A stretch of 64,000 nt of DNA from an uncultured Phascolarctobacterium sp. (GCA_949299135.1 CASFZG010000001.1:1-64000); one strand, 5' to 3'; numbered from the stretch's first letter, positions 28,436-37,205 are shown. Translations and numbers: made by a program. The notes: generated from the letters alone by a model not told the origin.

Positions 28436-28463
28436 TTGATATTTTGCCGCGTTGTAGTATACT
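28436..28463 (+). promoter_or_regulatory. Promoter of the HD-GYP gene
   Basis: TTGATA, 16-nt spacer, TATACT on the plus strand, 50 nt before the ATG; divergent from the RNA promoter. Confidence 0.65.
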
Positions 28464-28512
28464 ATTATTTGCAAGATTTGATTGGACGGATTTTTGACAG
28501 GATGGTTGTTTT

Positions 28513-29118
28513 ATGATCGCTTTACCCCAGGTACTGGACTTTCCAAAAGAAAACAACATACGTGAGATATGCAACTCGCTGCTGACGCTGCTGCAAAAAA
28601 AGGACACGGCATTGTACATGCACAGCCAGCAGGTTGCCAACTATTCGGCGTGCATAGCGGCAAAACTGGGCCTGCCCCCGGCAGAAATCGCCTCTATTAA
28701 AAGTGCCGCGCTTTTGCATGACATCGGGCATCTTTCCGTGCCTAACGCGATATTAAAAAAATCGCCGTATTTAAGCACGCGCGAGCTTGCCACCTACAAA
28801 CGCCATTGCCAGGCCGGGGCGAGCATTCTGGAAAACATTCCGGAATTTACCCATATTATTGATATCATTTACAGCCACCACGAAAAATGGGACGGTACCG
28901 GTTACCCCAAACGCTTAAAAGGCGTAAACATCCCCCTTGGTGCGCGCATAATTGCCGTAGCAAACTACTACGACCGCATTGTTAACCCTTGCACCCATTA
29001 CTGGCAAAAAACGCCGCTGGAAGCAATTAAAGAGATGAAAGACAAATCCGGCACCGACTTCGACCCCAATGTCGTAAGGGCATTTTTAGAATCTATAATC
29101 CCGTGTAAAATAAAATGA
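28513..29118 (+). CDS. HD-GYP domain phosphohydrolase
   Basis: It has 201 residues and is almost wholly an HD-GYP domain: His37, HD at 69-70 (LLHDIGHL), His98, HHEKWDGTGYP (122-132) with the GYP triad, and the trailing ARIIAVANYYD. Such proteins degrade cyclic di-GMP or related dinucleotides. No receiver or sensor domain is present, so input may come from a partner. The cdaA gene elsewhere in the window makes another cyclic dinucleotide, c-di-AMP. Confidence 0.9.
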   Translation: MIALPQVLDFPKENNIREICNSLLTLLQKKDTALYMHSQQVANYSACIAAKLGLPPAEIASIKSAALLHDIGHLSVPNAILKKSPYLSTRELATYKRHCQAGASILENIPEFTHIIDIIYSHHEKWDGTGYPKRLKGVNIPLGARIIAVANYYDRIVNPCTHYWQKTPLEAIKEMKDKSGTDFDPNVVRAFLESIIPCKIK

Positions 29119-29134
29119 GATAAAATGGTTATAA

Positions 29135-29172
29135 AAAAGAGCGGTATCGTCTAAACGGTACTGCTCTTTTTT
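29135..29172 (+). terminator. Terminator of the HD-GYP gene
   Basis: AAGAGC.GTATCGT and ACGGTAC.GCTCTT with TTTTTT after it on the plus strand. Confidence 0.75.
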
Positions 29173-29200
29173 GTCATCCCAACACTCCCCCTCAACGCAC

Positions 29201-29230
29201 AAAACCCCGGCACAAAAGTACCGGGGTTTT
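29201..29230 (-). terminator. Terminator of sepF
   Basis: AAAACCCCGG, 10-nt loop, CCGGGGTTTT: perfect stem with T tail on the minus strand. Confidence 0.8.
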
Positions 29231-29249
29231 AGTTTTAATTTATAAAAAT

Positions 29250-29609
29250 TTATCTGCCAAGCCAGGAACGGGAGGATTTTTTGCCTGCTTCTTTGTCAAC
29301 TTCCACGGAAGAAGGAGCATACAAAAGCATATCGTCTTGCACTTTGGATACGCGCGCACCGATAATATAGCTTACACCGTTGAGGTAATCGAAAATACGG
29401 TTGCGCATTACGCAGTCCACAGCCTCAAACGAAACCATCAGCGTGCAGCCGCTCATCAAAGCGTCGGCGTATTCGCGTACGTCGCTGAACTGGCGCGGGG
29501 TACGCACCAAAATATCCATATGCTCTGATTTTACAAGGCAGGGTCCGCCGTAGCCGGATTCTTCCTCCTCAGTATGCCAAAACTTCAAAGCAGTGTTTTT
29601 CAAATCCAT
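29250..29609 (-). CDS. sepF: Cell division protein SepF
   Basis: It has 119 residues from ATG 29609, eight nt after GGAGG. The SepF core is recognisable: ILVRTPRQFSDVREYADAL, ..VSFEAVD..NRIFDYLNGVSYIIGARVSKVQDDMLLYAPSSVEV. SepF anchors FtsZ filaments to the membrane. The usual N-terminal amphipathic helix and linker are shorter than in Bacillus. Stand-alone, with its own terminator. Confidence 0.85.
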   Translation of the reverse strand: MDLKNTALKFWHTEEEESGYGGPCLVKSEHMDILVRTPRQFSDVREYADALMSGCTLMVSFEAVDCVMRNRIFDYLNGVSYIIGARVSKVQDDMLLYAPSSVEVDKEAGKKSSRSWLGR

Positions 29610-29700
29610 CTCCTGTGCCTCCATCCCAAATCAAAATCGGTTAATGTAATAAGTAGACTTCTACAAAAGTTTTTAAAATCCTGCTTGTGCTGAAAAAATT

Positions 29701-31518
29701 TTATTGTTTATTGCGTGCGCGCATTCTGCCGCGTTCAACACGGTCCAAAATCTTCTTGCGCATGCGGATGCTTTTCGGCGTAACTTCAACCAGCTCGTCC
29801 TCGTTGATATGCTCCAAAGCCTGCTCCAGAGAGAAGGTCTTGGGCGGAATCAGGCGGATAGCCTCGTCGCTGCCGGAAGCACGCATGTTGCTGACGTGTT
29901 TCTTCTTGCAGGGGTTAACGTCCATGTCGTCCTCGCGGCTGTTTTCGCCGATAATCTGACCTTCGTAAACCTGTTCGCCCGGCACGATGAACATAGTGCC
30001 GCGTTCCTGCGCGTTGCTGATGCCGTAAGAAGTGGTTTCGCCCGCTTCAAACGCAACAAGGCTGCCGCGGGTACGTCCCGGGATATCGCCTTTATAAGGC
30101 GCATAGCCTGCAAAAACGTGGTTCATAACGCCGTTGCCCTTGGTATCGGTAAGGAACTGGTTGCGGAAACCGATAAGGCCGCGCGCCGGAATCAAAAATT
30201 CCATACGCAGGTAGCCTGCCATCTCGGTCATGTTCTGAAGCTCTGCCTTGCGCAGGCCCAAGCCTTCCATAACAGCGCCCATAAAATCCTGCGGCACGTC
30301 AATCGTCAGCGCTTCCATAGGCTCAAGCAGCTGGCCGTTCTCGTCGCGGTGCATAATAACCTTCGGCTTGCCAACCTGCAATTCATAACCCTCGCGGCGC
30401 ATCGTTTCAATCAAAATGGAAATATGCAGTTCGCCACGGCCCTTAACAATGTAGGAATCCGGGCTTTCGGTTTCTTCAAGGCGCATGGCCACATTGGTTT
30501 TTACTTCTTTAAACAGGCGCTCACGCAGATGGCGGCTGGTAACAAACTCGCCCTCGCGGCCTGCAAACGGGCTGGTATTAACGGAAAAAGTCATGGACAG
30601 CGTCGGCTCGTCGATGCTGATGCCTTCCAGCTGTTCCGGATTTTCCGCATCGGCAATGGTGTCGCCGATATTCGCATCAGTCAGGCCCATCAGTGCAACG
30701 ATATCGCCGGCGGCAACCTCGTCCACCTCAACGCGCTTCAGGCCCTGATAAGTGTACAGGCGGCCGATTTTAGCCTTGCGCTGGCCTTCTTTATCCATCA
30801 AAGTAACATTTTCACCGTTGTGGATAGTACCGCGAACCACACGGCCAACCACGATACGGCCAACATAATCATCATAGTCAAGGGTGTTGACAAGCATTTG
30901 CAGCGGAGCGTCAACTTCAACGTCCGGCGCCGGAATGTTCTCCAAAATTACGCGGAACAGCGGCTCAAGGTTATCGCTCTCCTCATCCATGGAAAGCTTG
31001 GCAATACCGTTACGCGCGGAAGTAAGCACAACCGGGAACTCCAGCTGCTCATCGTTCGCGTCAAGCTCGATAAACAAATCCAGAACCTCGTCGATAACCT
31101 CCTCAACGCGCTGGTCCGGACGGTCAATTTTATTGATAACAACAATCGGTTTCAGGTTGCGTTCCAATGCTTTGCGCAAAACATATTTGGTCTGCGGCAT
31201 CGGGCCTTCGTAAGCATCGACAAGCAGCAAAACGCCGTCAACCATCGTCAGCACGCGCTCAACCTCGCCGCCGAAATCGGCATGGCCCGGGGTGTCCAGA
31301 ATATTGATTTTAGTGCCGTTGTGCATTACAGCAGTGTTTTTGGCCAAAATCGTAATGCCGCGTTCACGTTCCAGAGCGTTGGAGTCCATAACGCGCTCCT
31401 CAACGCGCTCGTTAGCCCTGAAAACGCCGCTCTGCTTCAGCATAGCGTCCACAAGGGTAGTTTTGCCGTGGTCAACGTGGGCAATAATTGCAATGTTGCG
31501 CAAATCATTTCTTATCAT
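29701..31518 (-). CDS. typA: GTP-binding protein TypA/BipA
   Basis: A ribosome-associated translational GTPase of 605 residues. G1 [10 protein letters not shown]2 RGITI, G3 [12 protein letters not shown] and G4 NKIDRP are present, followed by the EF-G-like domains and the TypA-specific C-terminus ([27 protein letters not shown]). Involved in ribosome assembly and stress adaptation. Confidence 0.96.
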   Translation of the reverse strand: MIRNDLRNIAIIAHVDHGKTTLVDAMLKQSGVFRANERVEERVMDSNALERERGITILAKNTAVMHNGTKINILDTPGHADFGGEVERVLTMVDGVLLLVDAYEGPMPQTKYVLRKALERNLKPIVVINKIDRPDQRVEEVIDEVLDLFIELDANDEQLEFPVVLTSARNGIAKLSMDEESDNLEPLFRVILENIPAPDVEVDAPLQMLVNTLDYDDYVGRIVVGRVVRGTIHNGENVTLMDKEGQRKAKIGRLYTYQGLKRVEVDEVAAGDIVALMGLTDANIGDTIADAENPEQLEGISIDEPTLSMTFSVNTSPFAGREGEFVTSRHLRERLFKEVKTNVAMRLEETESPDSYIVKGRGELHISILIETMRREGYELQVGKPKVIMHRDENGQLLEPMEALTIDVPQDFMGAVMEGLGLRKAELQNMTEMAGYLRMEFLIPARGLIGFRNQFLTDTKGNGVMNHVFAGYAPYKGDIPGRTRGSLVAFEAGETTSYGISNAQERGTMFIVPGEQVYEGQIIGENSREDDMDVNPCKKKHVSNMRASGSDEAIRLIPPKTFSLEQALEHINEDELVEVTPKSIRMRKKILDRVERGRMRARNKQ

Positions 31519-31609
31519 AAAAGTCTTTCTTCCTCTCTTGCTGGCTGCTCACGGCAGCGGGGTAAATCTTAAAAAATCAAAACGCCGCATCTTCTTATGC
31601 GACTAATCT

Positions 31610-31638
31610 ATTATATTATTTTTAAAAAGCAATGTCAA
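31610..31638 (-). promoter_or_regulatory. Consensus promoter of typA
   Basis: Perfect TTGACA (31638-31633), 17 nt, perfect TATAAT (31615-31610); leader of about 85 nt to the ATG. Confidence 0.9.
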
Positions 31639-31765
31639 CAAAACGCCGTAAATATGCAGTAAAAAGGTTGTAAAACCCCTTTCCGCCAAAACGGGATAAA
31701 AGAAAAGGCTTTGCTTTTTTACCATTATTAATTTTTGCTACTTTTCCTGATTGCTGATTTTAGGT

Positions 31766-31771
31766 TATAAT
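31766..31771 (+). promoter_or_regulatory. Candidate -10 box for the unknown gene at 31944
   Basis: TATAAT with only a weak -35 (TTTCCT at 17 nt). The 31640-31943 gap is AT-rich and holds a short AAAAGGC-TTT-GCTTTT hairpin; I see no gene in it. Confidence 0.35.
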
Positions 31772-31943
31772 ATTTTTAAAGACATAGAAATTAAAACCTA
31801 TTTGACATGTTCAAAATTTACATATACTGCCACCAAAGTTTATTAAACTTACTCTTAATAAAGATAATAAAAATATAAGACTTATTAGCCAAAATACTTG
31901 CTTCTTAAAAATATAATTTGAAATTTAGAAAGGCATAAATAAA

Positions 31944-33029
31944 ATGCTCAATTTAAACGTTTATGTAGGCAGGGCAAAATTTAAAGAAACCAATCGTATG
32001 CGCAAGGTAATGTGTTATGGAACAACCAAGTGGGACGCTATTGCCAATTTGCGCAAATTAGGTTATACCGCCCCTATTGAAATAACATTTACTATGCCTG
32101 AAAAACCATCGGATGACCAACTCGAAACATGCCAAGACTATAATATTCCGGTTCCGCCCGATGCTTGCAAGCAAGATGTTTCGGCTTTAATTGCTGCACA
32201 CTTTGGTGATAAAAGCCCACCTTCGGAAGGCTTAAAAGAATTTGCAACTAATCATCAAATTGTATTTTCTTCTTACATTGGCAAAAAACTACTTTATGAT
32301 AAAGTTTTTCAAGGGCTTGATATTGAAGACAAAATCGCCTTTTTTATTTTTTGCGTATATAGGTACTTGTCAGATGATAGGCGCAGCAATTTAGATACTC
32401 ACCCCTACCGTAATATATTTTACGATTTTGCCAGAGAAAAAGTCGGCAGCAAGCGATATATAAACTCACTGATAAAATACGAAGGTAGAAATTTAAGGTT
32501 CTTTGGTTCGCTAACATTCGATGACAATATGCAGCATAACTATAAAGGCGGACGCACTGATTTACTGGCATATCGTGAAGCAAAACAGTATTTGATTGAC
32601 GCTGGCGCAATTCCCCCTAACGCAGTAGATGATAAAATTTTACCAGGTACTCCTGATAACAAAACTGTATTTGTAGCATTGGAAAATTATAACGCCAACG
32701 CTCTACCTGAAGTAATTACCAGTTCATATGAGGGATTAGAACAAGAAACCGAAAATTTTATAAATCCCTATGCTGTTAAGACTACGATTAGGAACATTGT
32801 TGATAAAGAAGCGTCTCAAAGCAAGAAGCCTAAAAACGATATAGTATATAATGATAGCACAAAAATTAAACATCCGTGTTTAACCATTTTTATTATGTTT
32901 GCTGTAATAATCGTTATTTGCACATTATTCAAAAGTAAACCATTGCTGTATTTTTTAGGTACTATTGGCGCTATCATAGCTTTCTTTATAGCAGAAGAAT
33001 ATGATAAAGAAGAAAATAACCAACGCTAA
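31944..33029 (+). CDS. Unknown membrane-anchored protein
   Basis: It has 361 residues and no family I recognise. Residues about 54-85 (PSDDQLETCQDYNIPVPPDA..DVSALI) look like a short SAP-like helical element of the ATxxQxxYLxxLGI type. The middle is soluble and rich in Asp, Lys and Asn. Two hydrophobic helices lie near the C-terminus (about 313-331 and 335-351), ending in a charged tail, so it is probably tail-anchored to the membrane. AT-rich codons and plus strand set it apart from its neighbours. A perfect 10-bp hairpin overlaps the stop. Confidence 0.7.
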   Translation: MLNLNVYVGRAKFKETNRMRKVMCYGTTKWDAIANLRKLGYTAPIEITFTMPEKPSDDQLETCQDYNIPVPPDACKQDVSALIAAHFGDKSPPSEGLKEFATNHQIVFSSYIGKKLLYDKVFQGLDIEDKIAFFIFCVYRYLSDDRRSNLDTHPYRNIFYDFAREKVGSKRYINSLIKYEGRNLRFFGSLTFDDNMQHNYKGGRTDLLAYREAKQYLIDAGAIPPNAVDDKILPGTPDNKTVFVALENYNANALPEVITSSYEGLEQETENFINPYAVKTTIRNIVDKEASQSKKPKNDIVYNDSTKIKHPCLTIFIMFAVIIVICTLFKSKPLLYFLGTIGAIIAFFIAEEYDKEENNQR

Positions 33030-33042
33030 AATGCGTTGGTTA
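33017..33042 (+). terminator. Hairpin overlapping the stop of the unknown gene
   Basis: TAACCAACGC, 6-nt loop, GCGTTGGTTA: perfect, but without a strong T-run. Confidence 0.45.
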
Positions 33043-33084
33043 GATTAAATCTATTAGGATTACTTAAATGTTCTGCTTCTTTAG

Positions 33085-33223
33085 CTATAAATTATTAAAC
33101 ACTTTATGGAGTTTGTTATAAACATCGGTTATTCCCTTCAGTTCTTTTTCGGGAATAATATCCGTTTAAGCCTTCCATAAGCAACCGTTTGTAGCGCATC
33201 AATGTTTCATCTGCAATCAGCAT
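33085..33223 (-). pseudogene. Possible gene remnant with a frameshift
   Basis: The minus strand reads MLIADETLMRYKRLLMEGLN from 33223, then one frame over continues DIIPEKELKGITDVYKLHKV and stops at 33087-33085. Both halves look protein-like and join if one base is removed near the boundary. No family is recognised. It may simply be chance. Confidence 0.3.
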
Positions 33224-33314
33224 AGACAACGCATTTCTTATAATCAATTTTAATATTAATCGCTTTTTTGATAATTATATCATATCACTAAATTTTGTAG
33301 AAAGGACTGATACC

Positions 33315-33869
33315 ATGAAAAAGACTTTACTGCTCGCACTTGCAACTACATTTTTATTATCATCGTCGGCTTTTGCCCGCATTGTTGTTGAATGTGATAA
33401 TTACACCGACCATGTAAATTACCGCAGCTATAAAGCAATAGGTATGCACGGCGTAGCCGAATATGCTTTTATTAAAAGTACAGCCGAAAGCAGCAACGAA
33501 AACTACTACCTTCGCTTAACGACAGTGTACCGCAACCATTCATCAATGGCACCGCGTTACCTTATGGACAAAACTGCGGACATTGTTGTTGATGGCGTAA
33601 CCTATAAAATACCGAAAGTGGTAAACGATTATTTCCCTCACCCATTCGATACAAACGCTTACACAATGCCGTTTACTTTTTATAAATTTACCGATGAAAG
33701 CATCGCGGCAATGAAAACCGGCAAGGAAATTTCTTTCGTTGTAAATGCCCCCGGCAAAGAAACTACAACCATAGTTCCCAACGAAAGCAACCGCAGGGAA
33801 TTTCAACGTATGTATGAATTGACTTTCGCCGACTACAAGGCAGATAAAAATATCAACGAAGGCTTATAA
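33315..33869 (+). CDS. Secreted protein of unknown function
   Basis: It has 184 residues with a signal peptide (1-21, ending AFA) and a mature beta-rich domain (IVVDGVTYKIPKV, ISFVVNAPG). ATG follows AAAGGACTGATACC. It is a paralogue of the next gene: both share the leader, signal peptide, an N-terminal VxYRSYK element, an (I/V)DGVTY motif and a final F-x-x-YK/TDF element. Exported soluble protein; function unknown. Confidence 0.75.
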   Translation: MKKTLLLALATTFLLSSSAFARIVVECDNYTDHVNYRSYKAIGMHGVAEYAFIKSTAESSNENYYLRLTTVYRNHSSMAPRYLMDKTADIVVDGVTYKIPKVVNDYFPHPFDTNAYTMPFTFYKFTDESIAAMKTGKEISFVVNAPGKETTTIVPNESNRREFQRMYELTFADYKADKNINEGL

Positions 33870-33886
33870 CGCAAAGGACTGATAAC

Positions 33887-34507
33887 ATGAAAAAGACTAT
33901 AGCAATGGCACTGGCCGCAACGATGCTGTTCTGCACTCCAGCTTTTGCAAAAATTGAATGTGCGGTAGATAATAACCAAAATGCTGTTATTTACCGTTCT
34001 TACAAAAAGATAATGCACTGGATGCACGTTTCAAACATTGATTTTATGAAAACCGTGTATGCCGATGAAAATTCATTTTGCCATGTGCAGATTATGTATC
34101 AAGGTATTGGCTGGCATAAGCGCATTATAGAAAATAAAGCAGAAGTCATTATTGACGGCGTCACCTACCCCATAGAAAAAATTGTAGCGGCACCCACGTT
34201 TACCATTAAGCCCGCTAAAAATGTCGCCTATGCAGATTTTTTAATACCGCCAGAAGTAGTTGATAAAATCAAAAACTTTAAATCACAGCTATGGTTCCAA
34301 TTTTATGTAAAAGATAAGGAACAAGGCCCTATGAAATTACCCGCCGAAGAATTAGAAGAAATACGCCTGATTACCCAGCTTAAATACACCGATTTTGAAG
34401 CAGTCGAAAGCGGCGAATTAAAACCGGTTGACCCTAACGCACCAAAGCCAGAGCCATCCTTTAAAGAACGTATTGCTAAAATAATGGCAGAAGAAAAAAC
34501 AAAATAA
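33887..34507 (+). CDS. Secreted protein of unknown function, paralogue of upstream gene
   Basis: It has 206 residues, with signal peptide MKKTIAMALAATMLFCTPAFA and the same fold cues as the upstream gene (VIYRSYK, IDGVTYPIEK, LKYTDFEA), plus a Pro/Lys-rich C-terminal tail (about 185-206). Only 17 nt separate the genes and the leader AAAGGACTGATA.C is repeated, so this is a tandem duplication in one operon. Confidence 0.75.
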   Translation: MKKTIAMALAATMLFCTPAFAKIECAVDNNQNAVIYRSYKKIMHWMHVSNIDFMKTVYADENSFCHVQIMYQGIGWHKRIIENKAEVIIDGVTYPIEKIVAAPTFTIKPAKNVAYADFLIPPEVVDKIKNFKSQLWFQFYVKDKEQGPMKLPAEELEEIRLITQLKYTDFEAVESGELKPVDPNAPKPEPSFKERIAKIMAEEKTK

Positions 34508-34511
34508 CGAT

Positions 34512-34546
34512 AAAGCTCCCAAAACAACTAATGTTTTGGGAGCTTT
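34512..34546. terminator. Bidirectional terminator
   Basis: AAAGCTCCCAAAAC, 7-nt loop, GTTTTGGGAGCTTT: perfect 14-bp stem between convergent genes; T tail on the plus side, weaker on the minus. Confidence 0.8.
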
Positions 34547-34550
34547 TATT

Positions 34551-34916
34551 TTACGCTGTATGTTTTTCTTCAAGCGGCGTGCTGTTGATATAGCATGAAT
34601 CTGAACACAGGTCTATTTTATTATTCCAGAGAACTTTGCTGTCTACATTAGGGTCTATATCCCACGATACACAGCCGTTGTCATCCAGATAAACCCGTTT
34701 AAAATCTGCTAAAGCCATGATATGCTCAAAAATTGTCCCTTTTTTCAATAAACGTTGCATATCATACATGCGCTTTTCGCCGTTGTCGAAAGTCAATGTC
34801 AACGTAAAATCATCGTTTGGCGTAACAGAAACTATTTTTTTACGTCCACTTACAAAATATTCAGCTGTCTTTTGGTCCATGCCCATGGAAAGATAATAAT
34901 TTATATCTTTCTTCAT
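34551..34916 (-). CDS. DUF2442 domain protein
   Basis: It has 121 residues. The C-terminal two-thirds match the DUF2442 pattern: TPNDDFTLTLTFDNGEKRMYDM, FKRVYLDDNGCVSWDIDP, IDLCSDSCY. The function of the family is unproven. It is usually found, as here, next to DUF4160, in an arrangement reminiscent of toxin-antitoxin pairs. Twelve nt downstream of its partner. Confidence 0.85.
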   Translation of the reverse strand: MKKDINYYLSMGMDQKTAEYFVSGRKKIVSVTPNDDFTLTLTFDNGEKRMYDMQRLLKKGTIFEHIMALADFKRVYLDDNGCVSWDIDPNVDSKVLWNNKIDLCSDSCYINSTPLEEKHTA

Positions 34917-34928
34917 AACACAAGCCCC

Positions 34929-35189
34929 CTATCTTAACGGCTCAATACTAAAAAGTTCCTGATTTCTTTGCGCCAGTTCCCAGTTTTCCATTAATTCTTC
35001 CTGATGAAACGCCGCCCAGCCTAACAGCATTTTTAACTGTTTTGAAGGCATTTCACCGTCAATCACTTCAATATCTTTAATGGAAACAATAACATCTTCT
35101 CCGCCATAAACAGCATGAAAATGCGGCGGCATATGATCATGCCAGTTAATATAAACCTTAATTCCTCTAAATGTTGAAACAGTAGGCAT
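34929..35189 (-). CDS. DUF4160 domain protein
   Basis: It has 86 residues and the clear DUF4160 pattern: F.GIKVYINWHDHMPPHFHAVYGG, ...GEMPSKQLKMLLGWAAFHQEELMENWE. The His-rich loop could bind metal. ATG follows AGGAG by about 6 nt. First gene of a two-gene unit with DUF2442. Confidence 0.87.
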   Translation of the reverse strand: MPTVSTFRGIKVYINWHDHMPPHFHAVYGGEDVIVSIKDIEVIDGEMPSKQLKMLLGWAAFHQEELMENWELAQRNQELFSIEPLR

Positions 35190-35268
35190 TTCTTTTCTCC
35201 TTCTACCTATTGTTTCCGCTCTTTCTATTTACATTATACAGATTAAACTTTATTTTATCAACACAATC

Positions 35269-35300
35269 AAAAAAGCAGTGCTACCGTTGTAACACTGCTT
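35269..35300 (-). terminator. Terminator of the tRNA cluster
   Basis: AGCAGTGTTACAA and TAGCACTGCT pair and run into TTTTTT on the minus strand, just below tRNA-Leu. Confidence 0.85.
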
Positions 35301-35311
35301 GTATTTACCGT

Positions 35312-35400
35312 TGGTGCCGAAGACCGGACTTGAACCGGTACGGGGATCACTCCCCGAGGGATTTTAAGTCCCTTGCGTCTGCCAATTCCGCCACTCCGGC
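35312..35400 (-). tRNA. tRNA-Leu (UAA)
   Basis: Acceptor GCCGGAG pairs with CTTCGGC; anticodon loop CTTAAAA; long variable arm GGGGAGTGATCCCC; CCA is encoded. Reads UUA/UUG. Confidence 0.96.
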
Positions 35401-35407
35401 AAAATTA

Positions 35408-35481
35408 TGGAGGCGACACCCGGAATCGAACCGGGGATAAAGGTTTTGCAGACCTCTGCCTTACCGCTTGGCTATGTCGCC
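35408..35481 (-). tRNA. tRNA-Cys (GCA)
   Basis: Acceptor GGCGACA/TGTCGCC, discriminator T, anticodon loop CTGCAAA, encoded CCA. Confidence 0.96.
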
Positions 35482-35487
35482 GTGATA

Positions 35488-35562
<75 letters not shown>

Positions 35563-35567
35563 AAAAA

Positions 35568-35643
35568 TGGTGCCTCAGCACAGAATCGAACTGTGGACAC
35601 AAGGATTTTCAGTCCTTTGCTCTACCAACTGAGCTACCGAGGC
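35568..35643 (-). tRNA. tRNA-Phe (GAA)
   Basis: Acceptor GCCTCGG/CTGAGGC, anticodon loop CTGAAAA, encoded CCA. Confidence 0.96.
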
Positions 35644-35647
35644 ATAA

Positions 35648-35666
35648 TGGCGACCCGGATGGGACT
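35648..35666 (-). pseudogene. Truncated tRNA: 3' end only
   Basis: The minus strand reads AGTCCCATCCGGGTCGCCA. This parses as the end of a T-loop, T-stem strand, seven-nt acceptor strand, discriminator G and CCA. It begins 4 nt beyond tRNA-Phe, following the 7-, 6- and 5-nt gaps of the cluster, exactly where a fifth tRNA would end. The rest of the tRNA is replaced by AT-rich sequence leading into the next gene. Confidence 0.65.
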
Positions 35667-35676
35667 TTATTACAGT

Positions 35677-36342
35677 TTATTTAAAATTAAGTAAAAAGCT
35701 TTCCAGCTTCTCGTCAAGCAAACCCTCCAGCTGCGGCAGGCTCCTGGCGTCAAAATCCGTAATGTTGTCCGGCTTTAAGGCGTGCTTGGTTTCGGCAAAA
35801 AATTCATCGCGGAAGCGGTTATACAAAAACACCAGCTGGTCGCCCGTGGCAAAATCCGTATAATCCAAAAAAATCACGCTGCCGTTAATGTATTCTATCG
35901 CCTGCTCCGGGCGGATAAAAAGTTTAAAGCGCCCTATTTTCTCCGGCAGCTTCTCGCCGTAACGCCATTCCGGCAGCCCAGTTTCTTCGATAATCACGCC
36001 CAAATTATGGCTTGTGCGGATGTCGATATCATGCACCAGCGCGGGCAGTTTATCCTTAACATGCTCGGCAAAACGGTCGCGGCTGCGGAAGAAATACCTG
36101 ATGTCGCGGTACTGGTGCAGCCCCGCCACCTTCACCGGCACATAGTCAAAAGTTTCGGACGTGTATGTTATATCCAGGCGGCAGCGGATAGCGTCGTTGC
36201 GGTAAGACGCAATGTTCAGCACCAGCCCGTCGATGTCCCTGTCCTGATGCAGCGTAAAGCCGTTAATCTCCGGCGGCAGCTCCTTCAAAAAGTCCCAGCC
36301 GTCCAGCGCCTCGCGGATTTCTTCTATACTCGGTTCGCTCAT
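35677..36342 (-). CDS. Unknown cytoplasmic protein
   Basis: It has 221 residues, no signal peptide or membrane helix, and charged and mixed alpha/beta composition (FTLHQDRDIDGLVLNIASY, RFKLFIRPEQAIEYINGSVIF). I do not recognise a family. Its stop lies 10 nt from the broken tRNA end. Start ATG 36342. Base composition is ordinary for the window. Confidence 0.7.
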   Translation of the reverse strand: MSEPSIEEIREALDGWDFLKELPPEINGFTLHQDRDIDGLVLNIASYRNDAIRCRLDITYTSETFDYVPVKVAGLHQYRDIRYFFRSRDRFAEHVKDKLPALVHDIDIRTSHNLGVIIEETGLPEWRYGEKLPEKIGRFKLFIRPEQAIEYINGSVIFLDYTDFATGDQLVFLYNRFRDEFFAETKHALKPDNITDFDARSLPQLEGLLDEKLESFLLNFK

Positions 36343-36379
36343 AAAATCCTCCGTAAAAATAGTCTGCCATTATTATACA

Positions 36380-36970
36380 CTATTTTGCCGCTTTGGTTAA
36401 GTCATAATCGCGGCGGCCGATAAACTGCCTGTACCACAGCGCCTTGCCGCGGATAACATTGCCGCCCGGCATAAGCCCGCCAAAAAGCGGCCTGTCCGGC
36501 AGAAACCACAAATCCCAGCGCGTGTCCGGGTCGCCGCTGTGCGGCCCGTAACCGTCAAACAGCGCCGCCTCGCAGTGCGTCGTAACGGTCAAAAGCTTAA
36601 TTTCAAGCCCCAGCACATGGGTCAGCACCGCAACTGTTTTGGCCATCGCCTCAATTTGCAGCTGCGTCGGCGGTTCCTTGCCAAAATCCGTGTCGCTTCC
36701 GCGGATGGCGCTGGCGCCATAAGCACAGCACATGGCAATGCCGATGCTGCCGGTGTTGCGCCGCCAGGTATGCGCCTTCTGTTCCGTAAAATCTTCGCAG
36801 GTAATGTACAGCTCGCCGTCACGGCCGATGTTGATGTGGTAGTCATCGTACACATCGGCGTAATGCCCCGCCGTCCAGTGCAGGTAGATGCGGTTTATTT
36901 TGCCGCAGCTGCGCGCCGCCACCTCCGCCAGGCGCTTGTAGTCAATTTCAATCGGGTTTACAACAATCAC
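36380..36970 (-). CDS. N-acetylmuramoyl-L-alanine amidase (Amidase_2/PGRP fold)
   Basis: It has 196 residues from GTG 36970, nine nt after GGAG. The amidase fold is visible: IYLHWTAG with a zinc His, YHINIGRDG, HTWRRNTGSIGIAMCC, and THCEAALFDGYGPHSGDPDTRWD near the C-terminus with later ligands. No signal peptide is present, so it may act after lysis, on internalised muropeptides, or be phage-derived. Not linked to phage genes here. Confidence 0.82.
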   Translation of the reverse strand: MIVVNPIEIDYKRLAEVAARSCGKINRIYLHWTAGHYADVYDDYHINIGRDGELYITCEDFTEQKAHTWRRNTGSIGIAMCCAYGASAIRGSDTDFGKEPPTQLQIEAMAKTVAVLTHVLGLEIKLLTVTTHCEAALFDGYGPHSGDPDTRWDLWFLPDRPLFGGLMPGGNVIRGKALWYRQFIGRRDYDLTKAAK

Positions 36971-37093
36971 TTTAACAACTCCTCTCAGCCATATAAACGC
37001 CGCCGTGATGAAAAAATTAACCGCCGCCGGAATTTTTTGCGCATAATTTTTTAAGCCGGGTTAATTTTATCCGCAGTTAACCGTTTATGTGGA

Positions 37094-37205
37094 TGAGAGT
37101 TTCTTTTCTTTTCTCTTTTTTGCCTGTTTTTTCTCTTTATCTTTTCTTTGCCGCCTTACCTTCTAACCTTGTTCAGCATAAGTTAAAAGATTATATATAT
37201 AATCT
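37094..37205. other. Pyrimidine-rich tract and AT palindrome, no gene
   Basis: The 36971-37317 gap holds a plus-strand C/T-rich run (about 37094-37150, mostly TTTCT repeats), an 18-bp palindrome AGATTATATATATAATCT (37188-37205) and the OmpM terminator. No coding frame is supported. Confidence 0.5.

Noticed and set aside
29704-31572. 622-residue open frame antisense to typA
   Set aside because: It mirrors a highly conserved GTPase gene; the composition (many Asn, His, Val) is typical of a shadow frame and there is no ribosome site.
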